Under the pieces are notes generated by a model. It had not been told where the DNA came from. It did no database searches and worked only from the letters and a program-made list of their open reading frames with translations. The translations under genes and the position numbers were made by a program. Below, piece after piece: positions 42,011 through 51,657 of a stretch of DNA of 63,325 bases. This stretch comes from a bacterium (lineage in GTDB: Bacteria > B130-G9): the NCBI GenBank assembly GCA_035527515.1, contig DATLAJ010000157.1, positions 1 through 63,325 of the forward strand, written 5' to 3'. Numbering within the stretch: the first letter of the stretch is position 1; every line of letters starts with the position of its first letter.

Positions 42011-43933
42011 ATGGGAAAGATAATCGGCATTGACCTCGGGACGACCAACAGCGTCGTCGCCGTAATGGAGGGCGGTGAGCCGGCCGTGATCGCGAACGCC
42101 GAGGGCGGTCGAACGACGCCATCCGTGGTGGCATTCACGGATAAGGGCGAGCGGCTTGTGGGCCAGATCGCGAAGCGTCAGGCGGTAACCAATCCCACGA
42201 ACACGGTCTATTCGATCAAGCGGTTCATGGGCCGGCGGTTCAATGAGGTTTCAGAAGAGATGACGATGGTGCCGTATAAGGTAGTTACGGGGCCGAATCA
42301 GGACGTTCGAGTGGTAGCTCAAGGGAAGAAGTTCTCGCCGCCGGAGATATCGGCCCTCATTCTACAGAAGATGAGGCAGTCGGCGGAGGATTATCTCGGC
42401 GAGAAGGTTACTGAGGCGGTCATCACTGTGCCGGCCTACTTCAACGACAGCCAACGTCAGGCGACGAAGGACGCCGGACGTATCGCTGGGTTGACGGTGA
42501 AGCGGATCATCAATGAGCCGACAGCTGCGGCGCTGGCCTACGGGCTCGACAAGAAAGAGGACCAGACGATCGCCGTTTACGATTTCGGGGGGGGGACGTT
42601 CGACATCTCCATTCTGGAGGTAGGCCAGGGCGTAGTTGAGGTAAAAGCAACGAACGGCGACACGCATCTTGGCGGTGATAACCTAGACCAGCGAATAATC
42701 GACTGGCTGGCGGCCGAGTTCAAGAAGGACCAGGGGATTGACCTCTCTGCTGACCAATCGGCGCTTCAGCGTCTGAAGGAGGCTGCCGAGAAGGCCAAGA
42801 TGGAGCTTTCAACGGTGGCGGAGACGGACATCAACCTCCCGTTCATAACGGCTGACCAGAGTGGTCCGAAGCACCTTAGCATGAAGCTTTCGAGGTCGAA
42901 GTTTGAGAGCCTTGTTCACGACCTTCTTGAGAGGACCATCGGCCCCTGCAAGAGAGCACTTGAGGATGCGCGACTCTCTACTAATCAGGTGGACGAGGTG
43001 GTTCTGGTGGGAGGCTCGACGCGTATCCCGAAGGTTCAGCAGATAGTTAAGGACCTGTTCGGCAAAGAGCCGCACAAGGGTGTGAATCCTGACGAGGTCG
43101 TGGCGGTTGGCGCGGCCATTCAGGGCGGTGTTCTGTCCGGCGACGTCAAGGATGTGCTCCTTCTGGACGTTACCCCGCTGTCGCTAGGGATTGAGACACT
43201 GGGCGCGGTCAGCACGGTTCTGATCGAGCGGAACACGACCATCCCGACCAAGAAAAGCCAGATATTCTCAACCGCTCAGGACAACCAGACAACGGTCGAG
43301 ATTCACGTGCTTCAGGGCGAGCGCCCGATGGCCGCTGACAACAGGACTCTGGGCAGATTCCAGCTCGTTGGCATCCCGTCCGCGCCTCGTGGCGTGCCGC
43401 AGATCGAGGTAACGTTTGACATCGACGCGAACGGCATCGTGAACGTCTCTGCGAAGGACCTTGGGACTGGCAAGCAGCAGCAGATCACAATAACCTCTTC
43501 CAGCGGTCTTGACGAAGCTGAGATCAAGAAGATGGTGAAGCAGGCCGAGTCACACGCAGATGAGGACAAAAAGACGCGAGAGAAGGTTGACCTGAGGAAC
43601 CAGCTTGATGGGTTGATTTTCCAAGCCGAGAGGACGATCAGGGACAACAAGGAGAAGATTCCGATAGCGGATGTGAATACGGCCGAGAAGGCGATTGAGA
43701 CAGGTAAGAAGGCGTTGGAGTCTGAGGATACTGAACGGATCAGGTCCTCGATGGAGGAGATAACACGGATATCTCACAAGATTGCCGAGGAAATGTATAA
43801 GACGGCTACGCAGCAACAGCAGCAGCCCCAGGGGCCCGGCGCCGGGGCAAGCCAGCAGACTGCATCTCAGGAGGAGCCAAGCGGCAAGACAGAGGACAAC
43901 GTGGTCGATGCGGAATACGAGGAAGTTGACTAG
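42011..43933 (+). CDS. dnaK: Hsp70 chaperone DnaK
   Basis: 640 residues, full length. The N-terminal ATPase begins [17 protein letters not shown] and carries [25 protein letters not shown] and [10 protein letters not shown]. The substrate-binding domain follows, then a lid and a Gln/Pro-rich tail ending [10 protein letters not shown], the conserved C-terminus that contacts partners. It refolds proteins with DnaJ and GrpE; no grpE gene is present between dnaK and dnaJ as is frequent elsewhere. It is transcribed from the HAIR-controlled promoter with dnaJ and hspR. Confidence 0.98.
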   Translation: MGKIIGIDLGTTNSVVAVMEGGEPAVIANAEGGRTTPSVVAFTDKGERLVGQIAKRQAVTNPTNTVYSIKRFMGRRFNEVSEEMTMVPYKVVTGPNQDVRVVAQGKKFSPPEISALILQKMRQSAEDYLGEKVTEAVITVPAYFNDSQRQATKDAGRIAGLTVKRIINEPTAAALAYGLDKKEDQTIAVYDFGGGTFDISILEVGQGVVEVKATNGDTHLGGDNLDQRIIDWLAAEFKKDQGIDLSADQSALQRLKEAAEKAKMELSTVAETDINLPFITADQSGPKHLSMKLSRSKFESLVHDLLERTIGPCKRALEDARLSTNQVDEVVLVGGSTRIPKVQQIVKDLFGKEPHKGVNPDEVVAVGAAIQGGVLSGDVKDVLLLDVTPLSLGIETLGAVSTVLIERNTTIPTKKSQIFSTAQDNQTTVEIHVLQGERPMAADNRTLGRFQLVGIPSAPRGVPQIEVTFDIDANGIVNVSAKDLGTGKQQQITITSSSGLDEAEIKKMVKQAESHADEDKKTREKVDLRNQLDGLIFQAERTIRDNKEKIPIADVNTAEKAIETGKKALESEDTERIRSSMEEITRISHKIAEEMYKTATQQQQQPQGPGAGASQQTASQEEPSGKTEDNVVDAEYEEVD

Positions 43934-44021
43934 ACCGACTTCTGACGGATTTCGGAGAGCTGGCGGGGGCTAGCGCCTCCGCCAGATTCGTGTCGGCTTT
44001 ATTCGATGTAGGAATCAAGCG

Positions 44022-45164
44022 ATGAGAGACTACTATGAGACTCTGGGCGTTCGCCGTGGCGCCTCAGCCAAAGAGATCAAATCCACGTACAGGAAACTAG
44101 CCCGGAAGTATCATCCAGACGTCAATCCTGGCGATAAGAAAGCTGAGGCAAAGTTCAAGGAGGTCGCGGAGGCGTATCGCGTCCTCTCCGACGAGAAGCT
44201 CCGGAAACAGTATGACCAGCTCGGCCACGAGATGTTCACGAAAGGTTATGCCAGCCAGACCGGTGGTGCCGGCGCTCAGGGCTTTGACTTCAGCAATCTC
44301 GATTTCAGCGCGTTCGGCCGAGGCGCAAAGGGCGCTTCCGGCTTCGGGAGTTTCCGGGACATGTTTAGCAGCATTTTTAGCCAGGAAAACTCCTTTGGTC
44401 GCGGAGCGGGGGCCGAAGCTGCGCCCAGAAAGCCGCAGGATATTCACTACAGGATGGAGATCGGTTTCATGGACGCTGTCAGGGGCCGCAAGGCAGTTAT
44501 CTCGCTGAGACGAGAGGTCCTTTGCAGCGCGTGCAAAGGCACGGGGACCGGTCCTGGGTCAAGCTCGACCTGCCCGACTTGCGGGGGCACGGGAAAAACT
44601 CAAAGCGCGATGCCTGGCTTTGGTAACGTGGTGCAGGTCTGTCCACGGTGCGGAGGGAGCGGGAAGGTTGGCAGCCCGTGCCGCGACTGTGGCGGAAAGG
44701 GAGCAACGATCAAGACCGAGCGCATTAGGGTAACGGTCCCTTCCGGGATCGATGATGGAGGCAAGATCCGCATACCCGGAAAGGGCAATGAGGGCCCCGG
44801 CGGCGTTTCAGACCTGTACATCACTTTCAGCGTGCAGCAGCATCCCCTTTTCACTCGGAAGGGCCCGAATATCTACTGTGAGGTGCCTATCTCAGTGCCC
44901 GAGGCGGTGCTTGGCGCGAAAATTGAGATACCGACCATAGATGGCAAAGCCAACATGCGAATCCCGCCCGGCACGCAGTCTGGGCAGACGCTTCGCCTTT
45001 TAGGCAAGGGCGTTCAGATTCGCAAATCGGGGGCTCGCGGTGATCAATATGTAACGGTCAAGATCGTTGTGCCAAAGAAGATGAGCGAGGAGATGAGGCA
45101 GCTGATGAGGGAGTTCGGCAGGTTGAGTCCAGAAAACCCAAGGGCCTCGCTTGGCGGCTCTTGA
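44022..45164 (+). CDS. dnaJ: Chaperone DnaJ (Hsp40)
   Basis: 380 residues. The J domain ([18 protein letters not shown], with HPD in YHPDVNPG), a Gly/Phe-rich linker and four zinc-finger repeats ([32 protein letters not shown]) are all intact, followed by the substrate-binding C-terminal domains. It stimulates DnaK ATPase. It lies 88 bp after dnaK; the hspR gene begins 17 bp after its stop, or overlaps it by 4 nt if a TTG start is used. Confidence 0.97.
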   Translation: MRDYYETLGVRRGASAKEIKSTYRKLARKYHPDVNPGDKKAEAKFKEVAEAYRVLSDEKLRKQYDQLGHEMFTKGYASQTGGAGAQGFDFSNLDFSAFGRGAKGASGFGSFRDMFSSIFSQENSFGRGAGAEAAPRKPQDIHYRMEIGFMDAVRGRKAVISLRREVLCSACKGTGTGPGSSSTCPTCGGTGKTQSAMPGFGNVVQVCPRCGGSGKVGSPCRDCGGKGATIKTERIRVTVPSGIDDGGKIRIPGKGNEGPGGVSDLYITFSVQQHPLFTRKGPNIYCEVPISVPEAVLGAKIEIPTIDGKANMRIPPGTQSGQTLRLLGKGVQIRKSGARGDQYVTVKIVVPKKMSEEMRQLMREFGRLSPENPRASLGGS

Positions 45165-45181
45165 GATTCGAGGTGTTGGAA

Positions 45182-45559
45182 ATGGATGACGAGAGCAAAG
45201 AGTTCTTCTCTATCGGTATTGTGGCCCAGATGATGGACGTTCACCCCCAGACCTTGCGGCATTACGAGCGACGGGGACTCGTGGTGCCGACCCGAACCGA
45301 GGGCAACACTCGGCTCTACTCGCGGGAAGACGTCACGAAGCTGAGGATGATCCTGAGGCTGGCCAACGAGCTGGGCGTCAACCTCGCCGGCATAGAGGTC
45401 GTCCTCAACATGCGTGAGAAAATCAAGGACCTGGAGGCCGAGCGGAACCAGATTGTACATGCCATATTTGAGGCTCTCTGCGAGGAACTGCAGAGCACCG
45501 GCTCTGAGGTCAAAAACGCGCTCATCAAGGTGCAGTCCGGGTTTCTGGCCAAGTCTTAG
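45182..45559 (+). CDS. hspR: MerR-family heat-shock repressor HspR
   Basis: 125 residues from ATG 45182 (GAGGTG upstream; a TTG at 45161 overlapping dnaJ is an alternative). The MerR winged-helix DNA-binding part reads FSIGIVAQMMDVHPQTLRHYERRGLV, the HspR signature, followed by a coiled-coil dimerisation region. HspR represses dnaK operons by binding HAIR sites with DnaK as co-repressor. A matching operator lies at 41919-41939. The dnaK-dnaJ-hspR order agrees with known HspR operons, although grpE is missing. Confidence 0.92.
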   Translation: MDDESKEFFSIGIVAQMMDVHPQTLRHYERRGLVVPTRTEGNTRLYSREDVTKLRMILRLANELGVNLAGIEVVLNMREKIKDLEAERNQIVHAIFEALCEELQSTGSEVKNALIKVQSGFLAKS

Positions 45560-45575
45560 CTCGCGGAGGAGGTTA

Positions 45576-45712
45576 TCCGCCGATTACACAGATTGTAGGG
45601 GGCTTGCGTCCACTCTTGCTAATGTCGCGATTTCATACGGGAAGGCGGGCAATTCGGCGAGCCCCTACCGGCTTCTCCGCCCTCGTTTGCCTCAATCTGC
45701 GTAATCTGCGGA
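45576..45712. repeat. 137-bp segment with 20-bp inverted ends, running into the ATPase gene
   Basis: Left end TCCGCCGATTACACAGATTG (45576-45595); right end (45693-45712) is its reverse complement with two mismatches. The right end includes the stop and last codons (SADYAD) of the minus-strand ATPase gene. The motif is of the CCGC-GATTAC-CAGATT type often scattered in intergenic DNA of environmental genomes (recalled, not searched). It separates convergent hspR and the ATPase gene. Confidence 0.6.
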
Positions 45713-48700
45713 CCATCCTCTCTTGACCGTGCCGTCGCTCAGTGTAAAGACCTGCGTCCCAGGCGCGACCTTGCGAACGAGTTCGAGCGTCTCCTGATGA
45801 CAGCTGAAAAGCAAAACTTGATGCGTCTTCGCTAGCTCATAGATGACTTCCGCCGTGGCGCGAGCCCTATGATAATCGAAGTTCACTAGCACGTCGTCCA
45901 TGACAAGCGGCAAGCTCTCGTGCTTCTGCGCAAACTCTTGCACAAGCCCAAAGCGCAGCGCAAGGAACAGCTGCTCCTTGGTGCCCTGGCTCAGCTGACT
46001 TATCTCGCGTCGCTCCTGTCTCGGGGTGAGAACATCAAACGTCGCCTTCTCGCCTAAAGGCCTTATTATTCTTGCATACCGGCCGTGGGTCATCTTCTCG
46101 AAAAGCAGACTGGCCTCCCGAACGACGCCAGGCTGACGCTCGCGCTCGTAAATATCCTGAGCCTGCCGCAATATCTCTCTCGAAATACGAAGAACGCACC
46201 ACCTACGAGCGACTTGATCCAGTTTGGCCTTCAATTCCTGCTCCCTGAGCCTAAGCTCGGACGACTCATCCTCCGCCTCGAGCTGTGCAAGCTCCTTCCT
46301 GAGCGAGCCCCGCCGGTCGAGCATTTCCTCCCTTAACTTGTCAACCTGCTCCAGCTCCTCTTTGAGGTCATCGCGCTCAACCTCCAACTCATCTTTTGAG
46401 GATGCTCGAAGCCGCGCCTCGAGCTCCTCAAGCTTGCCGGGACCTGCGATACGCTGAAGCTCGTTGTGATTCCGCCGCGCCTCGTCCTCGAGCTTTTGAC
46501 GGCGCTCGTACCACTTGGCACGCTCCTGAAACTCCTCTACGCTTGCGGCGCCGCCGCTTTCAAGAAGCTCGCGGATGCTCGATTCAAGATCGCCGATCTG
46601 CTTATGTAGGTCGCCCACGCGCTCTGTGGTCTCCGAAAGCGACTCCTCGATCTTCTCGCGCATGGCCTTATTCTCCTCGGCCCTTCTCAAATCCTCGGAT
46701 AATGCGTCCAGAAAAACACCAGGATCATCGCCACTTCGGAGCTGCCTTAGGCAAGCACGAGCGATTTCCCCCACATCATCCGAGTACTTGTGGACCACGC
46801 TGCTCATGAGCTCTATCCGATTCGATAGCTTCTGGGCCTCATCATCGATGGTTCTGCATGTATCGATACCGGAGAGGACCTCGAGCGCACCAGAATGAGA
46901 TAGGTTCTCCGAAAGCCCTGCATTGACAAGCCATTCTCGCCATTCTGCCCGGGTTGCGTTAAGAACCTTCAGGGCATCGTCGTGCTTTTTGGCCGCGGCC
47001 TCCACCTGCCGCTTTCCCTCGTCCGCCGCTCTCTGGGATGCCTCCCACTCAGAGCTCGCCTTGCGCCAGTCCCTGCACTCCTCAAGCGCACTCTCCGCGC
47101 GAGCGGTCTCTCGTTCTATGTTACTTTCATCCAGCTGATACTCAATGCCCATAAGAGATTTATTTTGGCGAATGCTAGCCTCGATATTTTCAAGCTCCTT
47201 TACGGTGGTTTCTCTCTCATGCTGGATGTCCCTAATCCGGGATTCAACCTGCTCAATCTGCCTCTCCACGAGTGCATCTGTTACCCTTTGCTGACGCCAA
47301 GCTCGGTGCAGGATGTAACCGAGAATCAGACCGACAACTAAAACCGTAATGGCAAGAGCCGCACTCTCTCTGAACGTGCTTGCGGCAACGACAATACCGG
47401 CGACCGGGGCCAAGAACGACAACCATCGAAACGATGTCCGAGATGGCTCATTTCTTCCAGCTTGCCAGGGCAAAGTCTGGGTCTGAAGGTCGGCCTCGCG
47501 TTTTTTGAGGTTTTCGACCAAATCCGAATGCCTGAGCCTTTTGCCGAGCAACCTTTCGATTTCTTTCAAGCGCTCTTTTCGGTCAAGTAATGGTTTCTCT
47601 TCCTTAGCTGGGGGTTCGGGAATTGCCTCGAACGCGCCTCTCAGCTCATCCGCCTTTATTAACGCTGTCTCAGCTGCCCTTGTCGCAGCATTGAGGGAGT
47701 TTCTGGCGTCGCTCTCTTTCTCGCGAGCATCTTCAAGCTTTCCCTGACGATCTCTGATCGATTCCCGCCTGCCAACCGATACGTCAAACGAGAGGAGCTT
47801 CTCCCGGTCCCAGTCCGGCCCAAGTTCTGACAGCTTATCGCTGAGCCGTTTGCTTGCATCTCTGTACTCCTGTTCTCGGGCCGGCAGGTCCCTCACGGCG
47901 TCATCATAACGGTCTCTGCCCTTCTGGAGACGGTGTATCGCGTTTGCTTGCGCCAGCAGGGGCTCATCCACATCTATCTGCTCCAGCTTCTTCTTCTGAT
48001 TCGCCGCCCTCTGGACGCTGTCCCCGAACTGCGCCTTTGCGTCTTCCAGACCCTGCTGAAGCCTCTTGAGCTCCGCCAGACCATCAGCGAGGAATCGCTC
48101 GACCACCGGAACCTTCTCAAGTTCCGACCTTGCAGATTCTAAAGCGATCCAAGGGTCCCACGCCATTAAGCACCGCTCTAGCGCCTTGAGCCTGAGAGAC
48201 AGGTCTCTTCTTTTCTGTTCCAGCCGTTCAATCTCCTCCTCCGATTGGGAGAATCTGCCCTTCAGATCGTCATACCTTCCAGTGGCGTCCTCGATTGCCC
48301 TGAGCCGGTTGCCTGCGTTGTCCAAGTCCTTCAGAACCTGGTTTATCTCAGGAGTTCTGCCGCCTTTCTTGAATATCTCGCTCATCCGATTATCCAGCTC
48401 GGCATAGAGAGCAGGCAGCGACCTCCTCAGACTCCCCATTCCCGCACTGTAGATGACGCCCTTAACCTTCTCGCTTGTCAGCTTCGAGAGCTCCTGAAGC
48501 TCCATCAGGCTGAACGCAAAGATGCTCTCGAACAGGTCCCGCGTAGCAGAGCCGAGCAGATTCGGCATGAAATCCTCGCCCGCTGCCGAGCCGTCCGGAC
48601 ACGTGATTGAGACCTCGCCCGCCACCTTGCGAGACGCTGTGCGCCTGACAACGTATTCCTCGCCAGCGTCGGTCAGCAAGGCCAGAGAACCGCCGTAGTT

Positions 48701-48895
48701 GCCCCCCCTAAGAGGTTCGTACCTGTTCGCCTTCCCCCCCGGAAAGCCAAATAGCATGGACCTGATGAATGCCAGCAGAGTGCTTTTCCCGGCCTCGTTA
48801 TCACCGAAAAACACACAAAGCCCGGGCGGCACGTCGTCAATCTGCTGGCCGCAGAACAGGCCGAAACCATCAAGCCGGAGGCCCCTGATCCTCAC
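45692..48895 (-). CDS. SMC-like ATPase, YhaN/SbcC type
   Basis: 1067 residues. The P-loop is at 31-39 (GDNEAGKST), followed by the family segments RSMLFGFPGGKANRYEPLRGG and FESIFAFSLMELQEL. Long coiled coils flank a central hydrophobic pair (SFLAPVAGIVVAASTF; ITVLVVGLILGYIL) that would anchor it in the membrane, as in Bacillus YhaN. The C-terminal half has the ABC-type signature LSQGTKEQLFLALR and Walker B (LPLVMDDVLVNFD). The GTG start overlaps the stop of the phosphoesterase gene (GTGA), so the two are coupled. Together they form an Mre11-Rad50-like DNA-end processing complex. The last residues are encoded within an inverted repeat. Confidence 0.92.
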   Translation of the reverse strand: MRIRGLRLDGFGLFCGQQIDDVPPGLCVFFGDNEAGKSTLLAFIRSMLFGFPGGKANRYEPLRGGNYGGSLALLTDAGEEYVVRRTASRKVAGEVSITCPDGSAAGEDFMPNLLGSATRDLFESIFAFSLMELQELSKLTSEKVKGVIYSAGMGSLRRSLPALYAELDNRMSEIFKKGGRTPEINQVLKDLDNAGNRLRAIEDATGRYDDLKGRFSQSEEEIERLEQKRRDLSLRLKALERCLMAWDPWIALESARSELEKVPVVERFLADGLAELKRLQQGLEDAKAQFGDSVQRAANQKKKLEQIDVDEPLLAQANAIHRLQKGRDRYDDAVRDLPAREQEYRDASKRLSDKLSELGPDWDREKLLSFDVSVGRRESIRDRQGKLEDAREKESDARNSLNAATRAAETALIKADELRGAFEAIPEPPAKEEKPLLDRKERLKEIERLLGKRLRHSDLVENLKKREADLQTQTLPWQAGRNEPSRTSFRWLSFLAPVAGIVVAASTFRESAALAITVLVVGLILGYILHRAWRQQRVTDALVERQIEQVESRIRDIQHERETTVKELENIEASIRQNKSLMGIEYQLDESNIERETARAESALEECRDWRKASSEWEASQRAADEGKRQVEAAAKKHDDALKVLNATRAEWREWLVNAGLSENLSHSGALEVLSGIDTCRTIDDEAQKLSNRIELMSSVVHKYSDDVGEIARACLRQLRSGDDPGVFLDALSEDLRRAEENKAMREKIEESLSETTERVGDLHKQIGDLESSIRELLESGGAASVEEFQERAKWYERRQKLEDEARRNHNELQRIAGPGKLEELEARLRASSKDELEVERDDLKEELEQVDKLREEMLDRRGSLRKELAQLEAEDESSELRLREQELKAKLDQVARRWCVLRISREILRQAQDIYERERQPGVVREASLLFEKMTHGRYARIIRPLGEKATFDVLTPRQERREISQLSQGTKEQLFLALRFGLVQEFAQKHESLPLVMDDVLVNFDYHRARATAEVIYELAKTHQVLLFSCHQETLELVRKVAPGTQVFTLSDGTVKRGWSADYAD

Positions 48896-50151
48896 TCCTG
48901 CGCTCCCAACAGCTCATCCAGCAACAACGACTGCGCAGATTGCAGCATCTCAATGACAGCCTGGTCGTCAAAACGCTCGAGATACCTCCTGACGTCTCGA
49001 TGATTGAAGAGCTCATCGAGGCAGCCTCCAAGCTCCCTCAGCCGCTCGCCATCAGTCTGATGCTCACGCACGAGGCGCAGGCAATCCCCAACGATGTCCT
49101 GCGACTTCATGCGAACGTCGATGTCCAGGTCCGGCCCGGTGCTCAACCTAACGTCCGCAATAAAGACAGCGGGCGCAAGCGACGCTCCGATGCGCCGAAT
49201 CTCCTCCAGATACTCATCCTGGCGAGACGAATTGCACAGTTCGGAGTGCATTGGCCCCCTGCCGGTAATAGTCAGCCGACAGATTGTCGGCCGGCCATCG
49301 GACGCGTTGTGAAGGTCCGAAAGGCATCGCGAAATCTCATCAATAAGGCCATCGATGTCCGCTATGCCCTCGATCGAGAAATCTGCGCTTTGCCATCGGA
49401 CGACGTCGGTTGGAACGAACCGCGCCTCAACACCGCCGGAATCATCAACCGACACGAGAAAGCATCCCCTCGGGCCACTTTCGTTGATGTGCCTGCCCTG
49501 AGTGTTGCCGGAATACGCCACATAAGGCCCACGCTCATTGAGTATCTGACGATTGTGGACATGACCCAGCGCCCAGTAATCGAGACCCGAAAGCTCGAGG
49601 TCCTGCCGTGTGCAGGGCGAGTAGTTCTCGTGGCCACTGGCGGCGCCAACGTTGCAGTGCAGAAGACCGACCTGAAACAGAGGAGAATCCTGCCTGCTGA
49701 ATCTTGCGGCCAGGTTGTCCCTGACCTCGGCCTTGCCAAAGCTCACGCCGTGGATTATCGCCTGTGCTTCGCCATCCCGCTCATAGACCACCGACTCAAC
49801 GCGCTCTGCGCCAAAGACGTGGACACGGTCAGGCCATTTGAGATTCGCCTTCCACCCATCAAGCGGGTCGTGATTGCCGTGCACAACGAACGTTCGGATG
49901 CCCGCCTCGTCCAGCCGCTTAAGACCGTCGCTAAACCGCAATTGTGCCCGCAGGCTGCGGTCCTTGGCGTCGTAGATGTCGCCCGCCAGAAGCAGAAAAT
50001 CAACGTGTTCTTCGAGGCACAGACCGATGACGTTGTCGAAGGCCTTGAACGTGGCCTCGCAGAGGAGCTTCTGCACATCGGGCGCCGCCTCAGCAAGACC
50101 CACAAAAGGGCTGTCGAGATGAATATCAGCCGCATGAACGAACTTCAACAC
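48892..50151 (-). CDS. SbcD/Mre11-like metallophosphoesterase, YhaO type
   Basis: 419 residues from a GTG. Metallophosphoesterase motifs are in order: HAADIHLD (D, H), LLAGDIYDAKD, VVHGNHDPLDG, and LGHVHNRQIL with the late His pair. The C-terminal domain resembles YhaO rather than SbcD. It is the nuclease partner of the ATPase encoded downstream by an overlapping gene, for repair of DNA ends or similar work. A long open frame antisense to this gene is a codon-bias shadow. Confidence 0.93.
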   Translation of the reverse strand: MLKFVHAADIHLDSPFVGLAEAAPDVQKLLCEATFKAFDNVIGLCLEEHVDFLLLAGDIYDAKDRSLRAQLRFSDGLKRLDEAGIRTFVVHGNHDPLDGWKANLKWPDRVHVFGAERVESVVYERDGEAQAIIHGVSFGKAEVRDNLAARFSRQDSPLFQVGLLHCNVGAASGHENYSPCTRQDLELSGLDYWALGHVHNRQILNERGPYVAYSGNTQGRHINESGPRGCFLVSVDDSGGVEARFVPTDVVRWQSADFSIEGIADIDGLIDEISRCLSDLHNASDGRPTICRLTITGRGPMHSELCNSSRQDEYLEEIRRIGASLAPAVFIADVRLSTGPDLDIDVRMKSQDIVGDCLRLVREHQTDGERLRELGGCLDELFNHRDVRRYLERFDDQAVIEMLQSAQSLLLDELLGAQE

Positions 50152-50282
50152 TCGCCATCACCCCCTCTGAACACCACGAACCTGAGCACAGGAACTTCCA
50201 ACAGAATCATTGCGGGCAGAAGCCTTCAATGACCATTGGATCATTGGCATTTAACTCGCTATTGGTCAAGGTTGCCTGAGTC

Positions 50283-50665
50283 GAGGAGTTTTCGTAATCT
50301 TGGGGAGGATAGTGTTGGGTTGTTGGCTCCGGGTCTTGGTTTTGGTCAAGAACAGAAGTGGAATTAGGGTTGCCGTCACGCTGCGTTTCAGTCCCCCGAA
50401 GGGGGGCGACAATAGTAGCCGTGGGTGTAAACCCACGGGATCCGTTCACGTCGGTATCCTCGCGACCCCAAAGGGGTCGAACAAATGCAGCGGCCAAAGC
50501 TATCGTTCGACCCCTTTGGGGTCGCTTTTCAGGGTGCTTGGGGCCGCCTGTCCGTAGGCTGGGCCTGCGGCCGGCGCCTACGGCTATTCACGTTCATCCC
50601 CTTGCGGGGATGCGGCAAGAACGCCGTCAGTTGAGCAGGCCCGAATACGATTACGAAAACTCCTC
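50283..50665. repeat. Composite palindromic element, copy C
   Basis: 383 bp with perfect 17-bp inverted ends, GAGGAGTTTTCGTAATC (50283-50299) and GATTACGAAAACTCCTC (50649-50665). Hairpins: CCGTGGGT-gtaa-ACCCACGG (50419-50438), CGACCCC-aaa-GGGGTCG, CGACCCC-ttt-GGGGTCG, CCGTAGGC...GCCTACGG and CATCCCC-ttgc-GGGGATG. Long runs are nearly identical to copy A (for example the stretch ending GATCCGTTCACGTCGGTATC). There is no transposase or gene inside. The rest of 50152-50841 shows nothing recognisable apart from the start of the glycosyltransferase gene. Confidence 0.8.
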
Positions 50666-50841
50666 TGCCTGAGTCCCGACACCTCGCGAAATCAGAATGA
50701 CTCAATGAGCTCAGTTGTTGTGGTATGCTGAGACAATAGCGTGGCCGTGGGCAGCGCGAGATGAGAAAGCCGATTTGTGGGATGTATATCCATTTGTGAA
50801 CGCCATTAAGGGCGCATCGATCTCGTGAAGTGGTGTAGGAT

Positions 50842-51627
50842 ATGTTGAACGGCAAGAAGATAGTAGTCGTAATGCCGGCCTTCAATGCCGAAAAGACGCT
50901 TCTAGACACCTACAATGACGTTCCCAAAGATGTTGTCGATCAGATAATACTGGTCGATGATGCCAGCTCCGATGCGACCGCGAGAATCGCCAAGAAGCTC
51001 GGTCTTTTAGTGTTCGTCCACGATCACAACTTGGGATACGGAGGCAACCAGAAGACGTGTTACACCGAAGCTGTTGAGGCCGGAGCGGACGTTGTCGTCA
51101 TGATGCATCCTGACTACCAGTACACGCCCAAGCTGATCACTGCACTGGCAGCGATGATAGCCAGCGGGGAGTTCGACGTTGCGCTTGGCTCGAGGATACT
51201 GGGAGTCGGCGCACTTGCCGGTGGCATGCCTCTGTATAAGTATTTCTCGAACAGGCTTCTCACCTTTGTCCAGAATGTTTTCTTGAACCATAAGCTCTCC
51301 GAATACCACACCGGCTTCAGGGCATTCTCGCGCGAGTCGCTTCTCAGGCTGCCTCTGCTTGAGAACTCTGACGATTTTGTGTTTGACAACGAGATACTTG
51401 CGCAGGCCATATTCTTCGGCCTCAGGATTGGCGAGGTCTCCTGCCCCACGAAGTATTTCGCCGAGGCATCGTCGATCAGCTTCAAGCGAAGCGTGAAATA
51501 CGGCCTCGGCGTCCTCTGGACCTGCATCCGCTTCATCCTCCACAAATGGCGCCTCGCCCGCTTCCGCCTTTTCAGCAAAGACGGCCAGCGGATCGCCACA
51601 AAGCATGGCGCCCATGGTCCATCTTGA
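50842..51627 (+). CDS. Family 2 glycosyltransferase (DPM1/polyprenyl-phosphate type)
   Basis: 261 residues. GT-A fold motifs: [25 protein letters not shown] (nucleotide-sugar binding), [11 protein letters not shown], and the acceptor-side segment [13 protein letters not shown]. There are no strong membrane helices apart from a hydrophobic stretch near the C-terminus ([12 protein letters not shown]). Likely moves a sugar from UDP/GDP-sugar to a lipid carrier or envelope glycan. The gene is alone on the plus strand and faces the methylase gene, whose stop is 31 bp away. Confidence 0.92.
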   Translation: MLNGKKIVVVMPAFNAEKTLLDTYNDVPKDVVDQIILVDDASSDATARIAKKLGLLVFVHDHNLGYGGNQKTCYTEAVEAGADVVVMMHPDYQYTPKLITALAAMIASGEFDVALGSRILGVGALAGGMPLYKYFSNRLLTFVQNVFLNHKLSEYHTGFRAFSRESLLRLPLLENSDDFVFDNEILAQAIFFGLRIGEVSCPTKYFAEASSISFKRSVKYGLGVLWTCIRFILHKWRLARFRLFSKDGQRIATKHGAHGPS

Positions 51628-51657
51628 ACTGCAGAGCCCACCGCGCGCCTCAGAAGC

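Noticed and set aside
48940-50232. Plus-strand open frame of 430 codons opposite the YhaO-like gene.
   Set aside because: The minus strand encodes a complete metallophosphoesterase with all motifs; the antisense product shows no domain.
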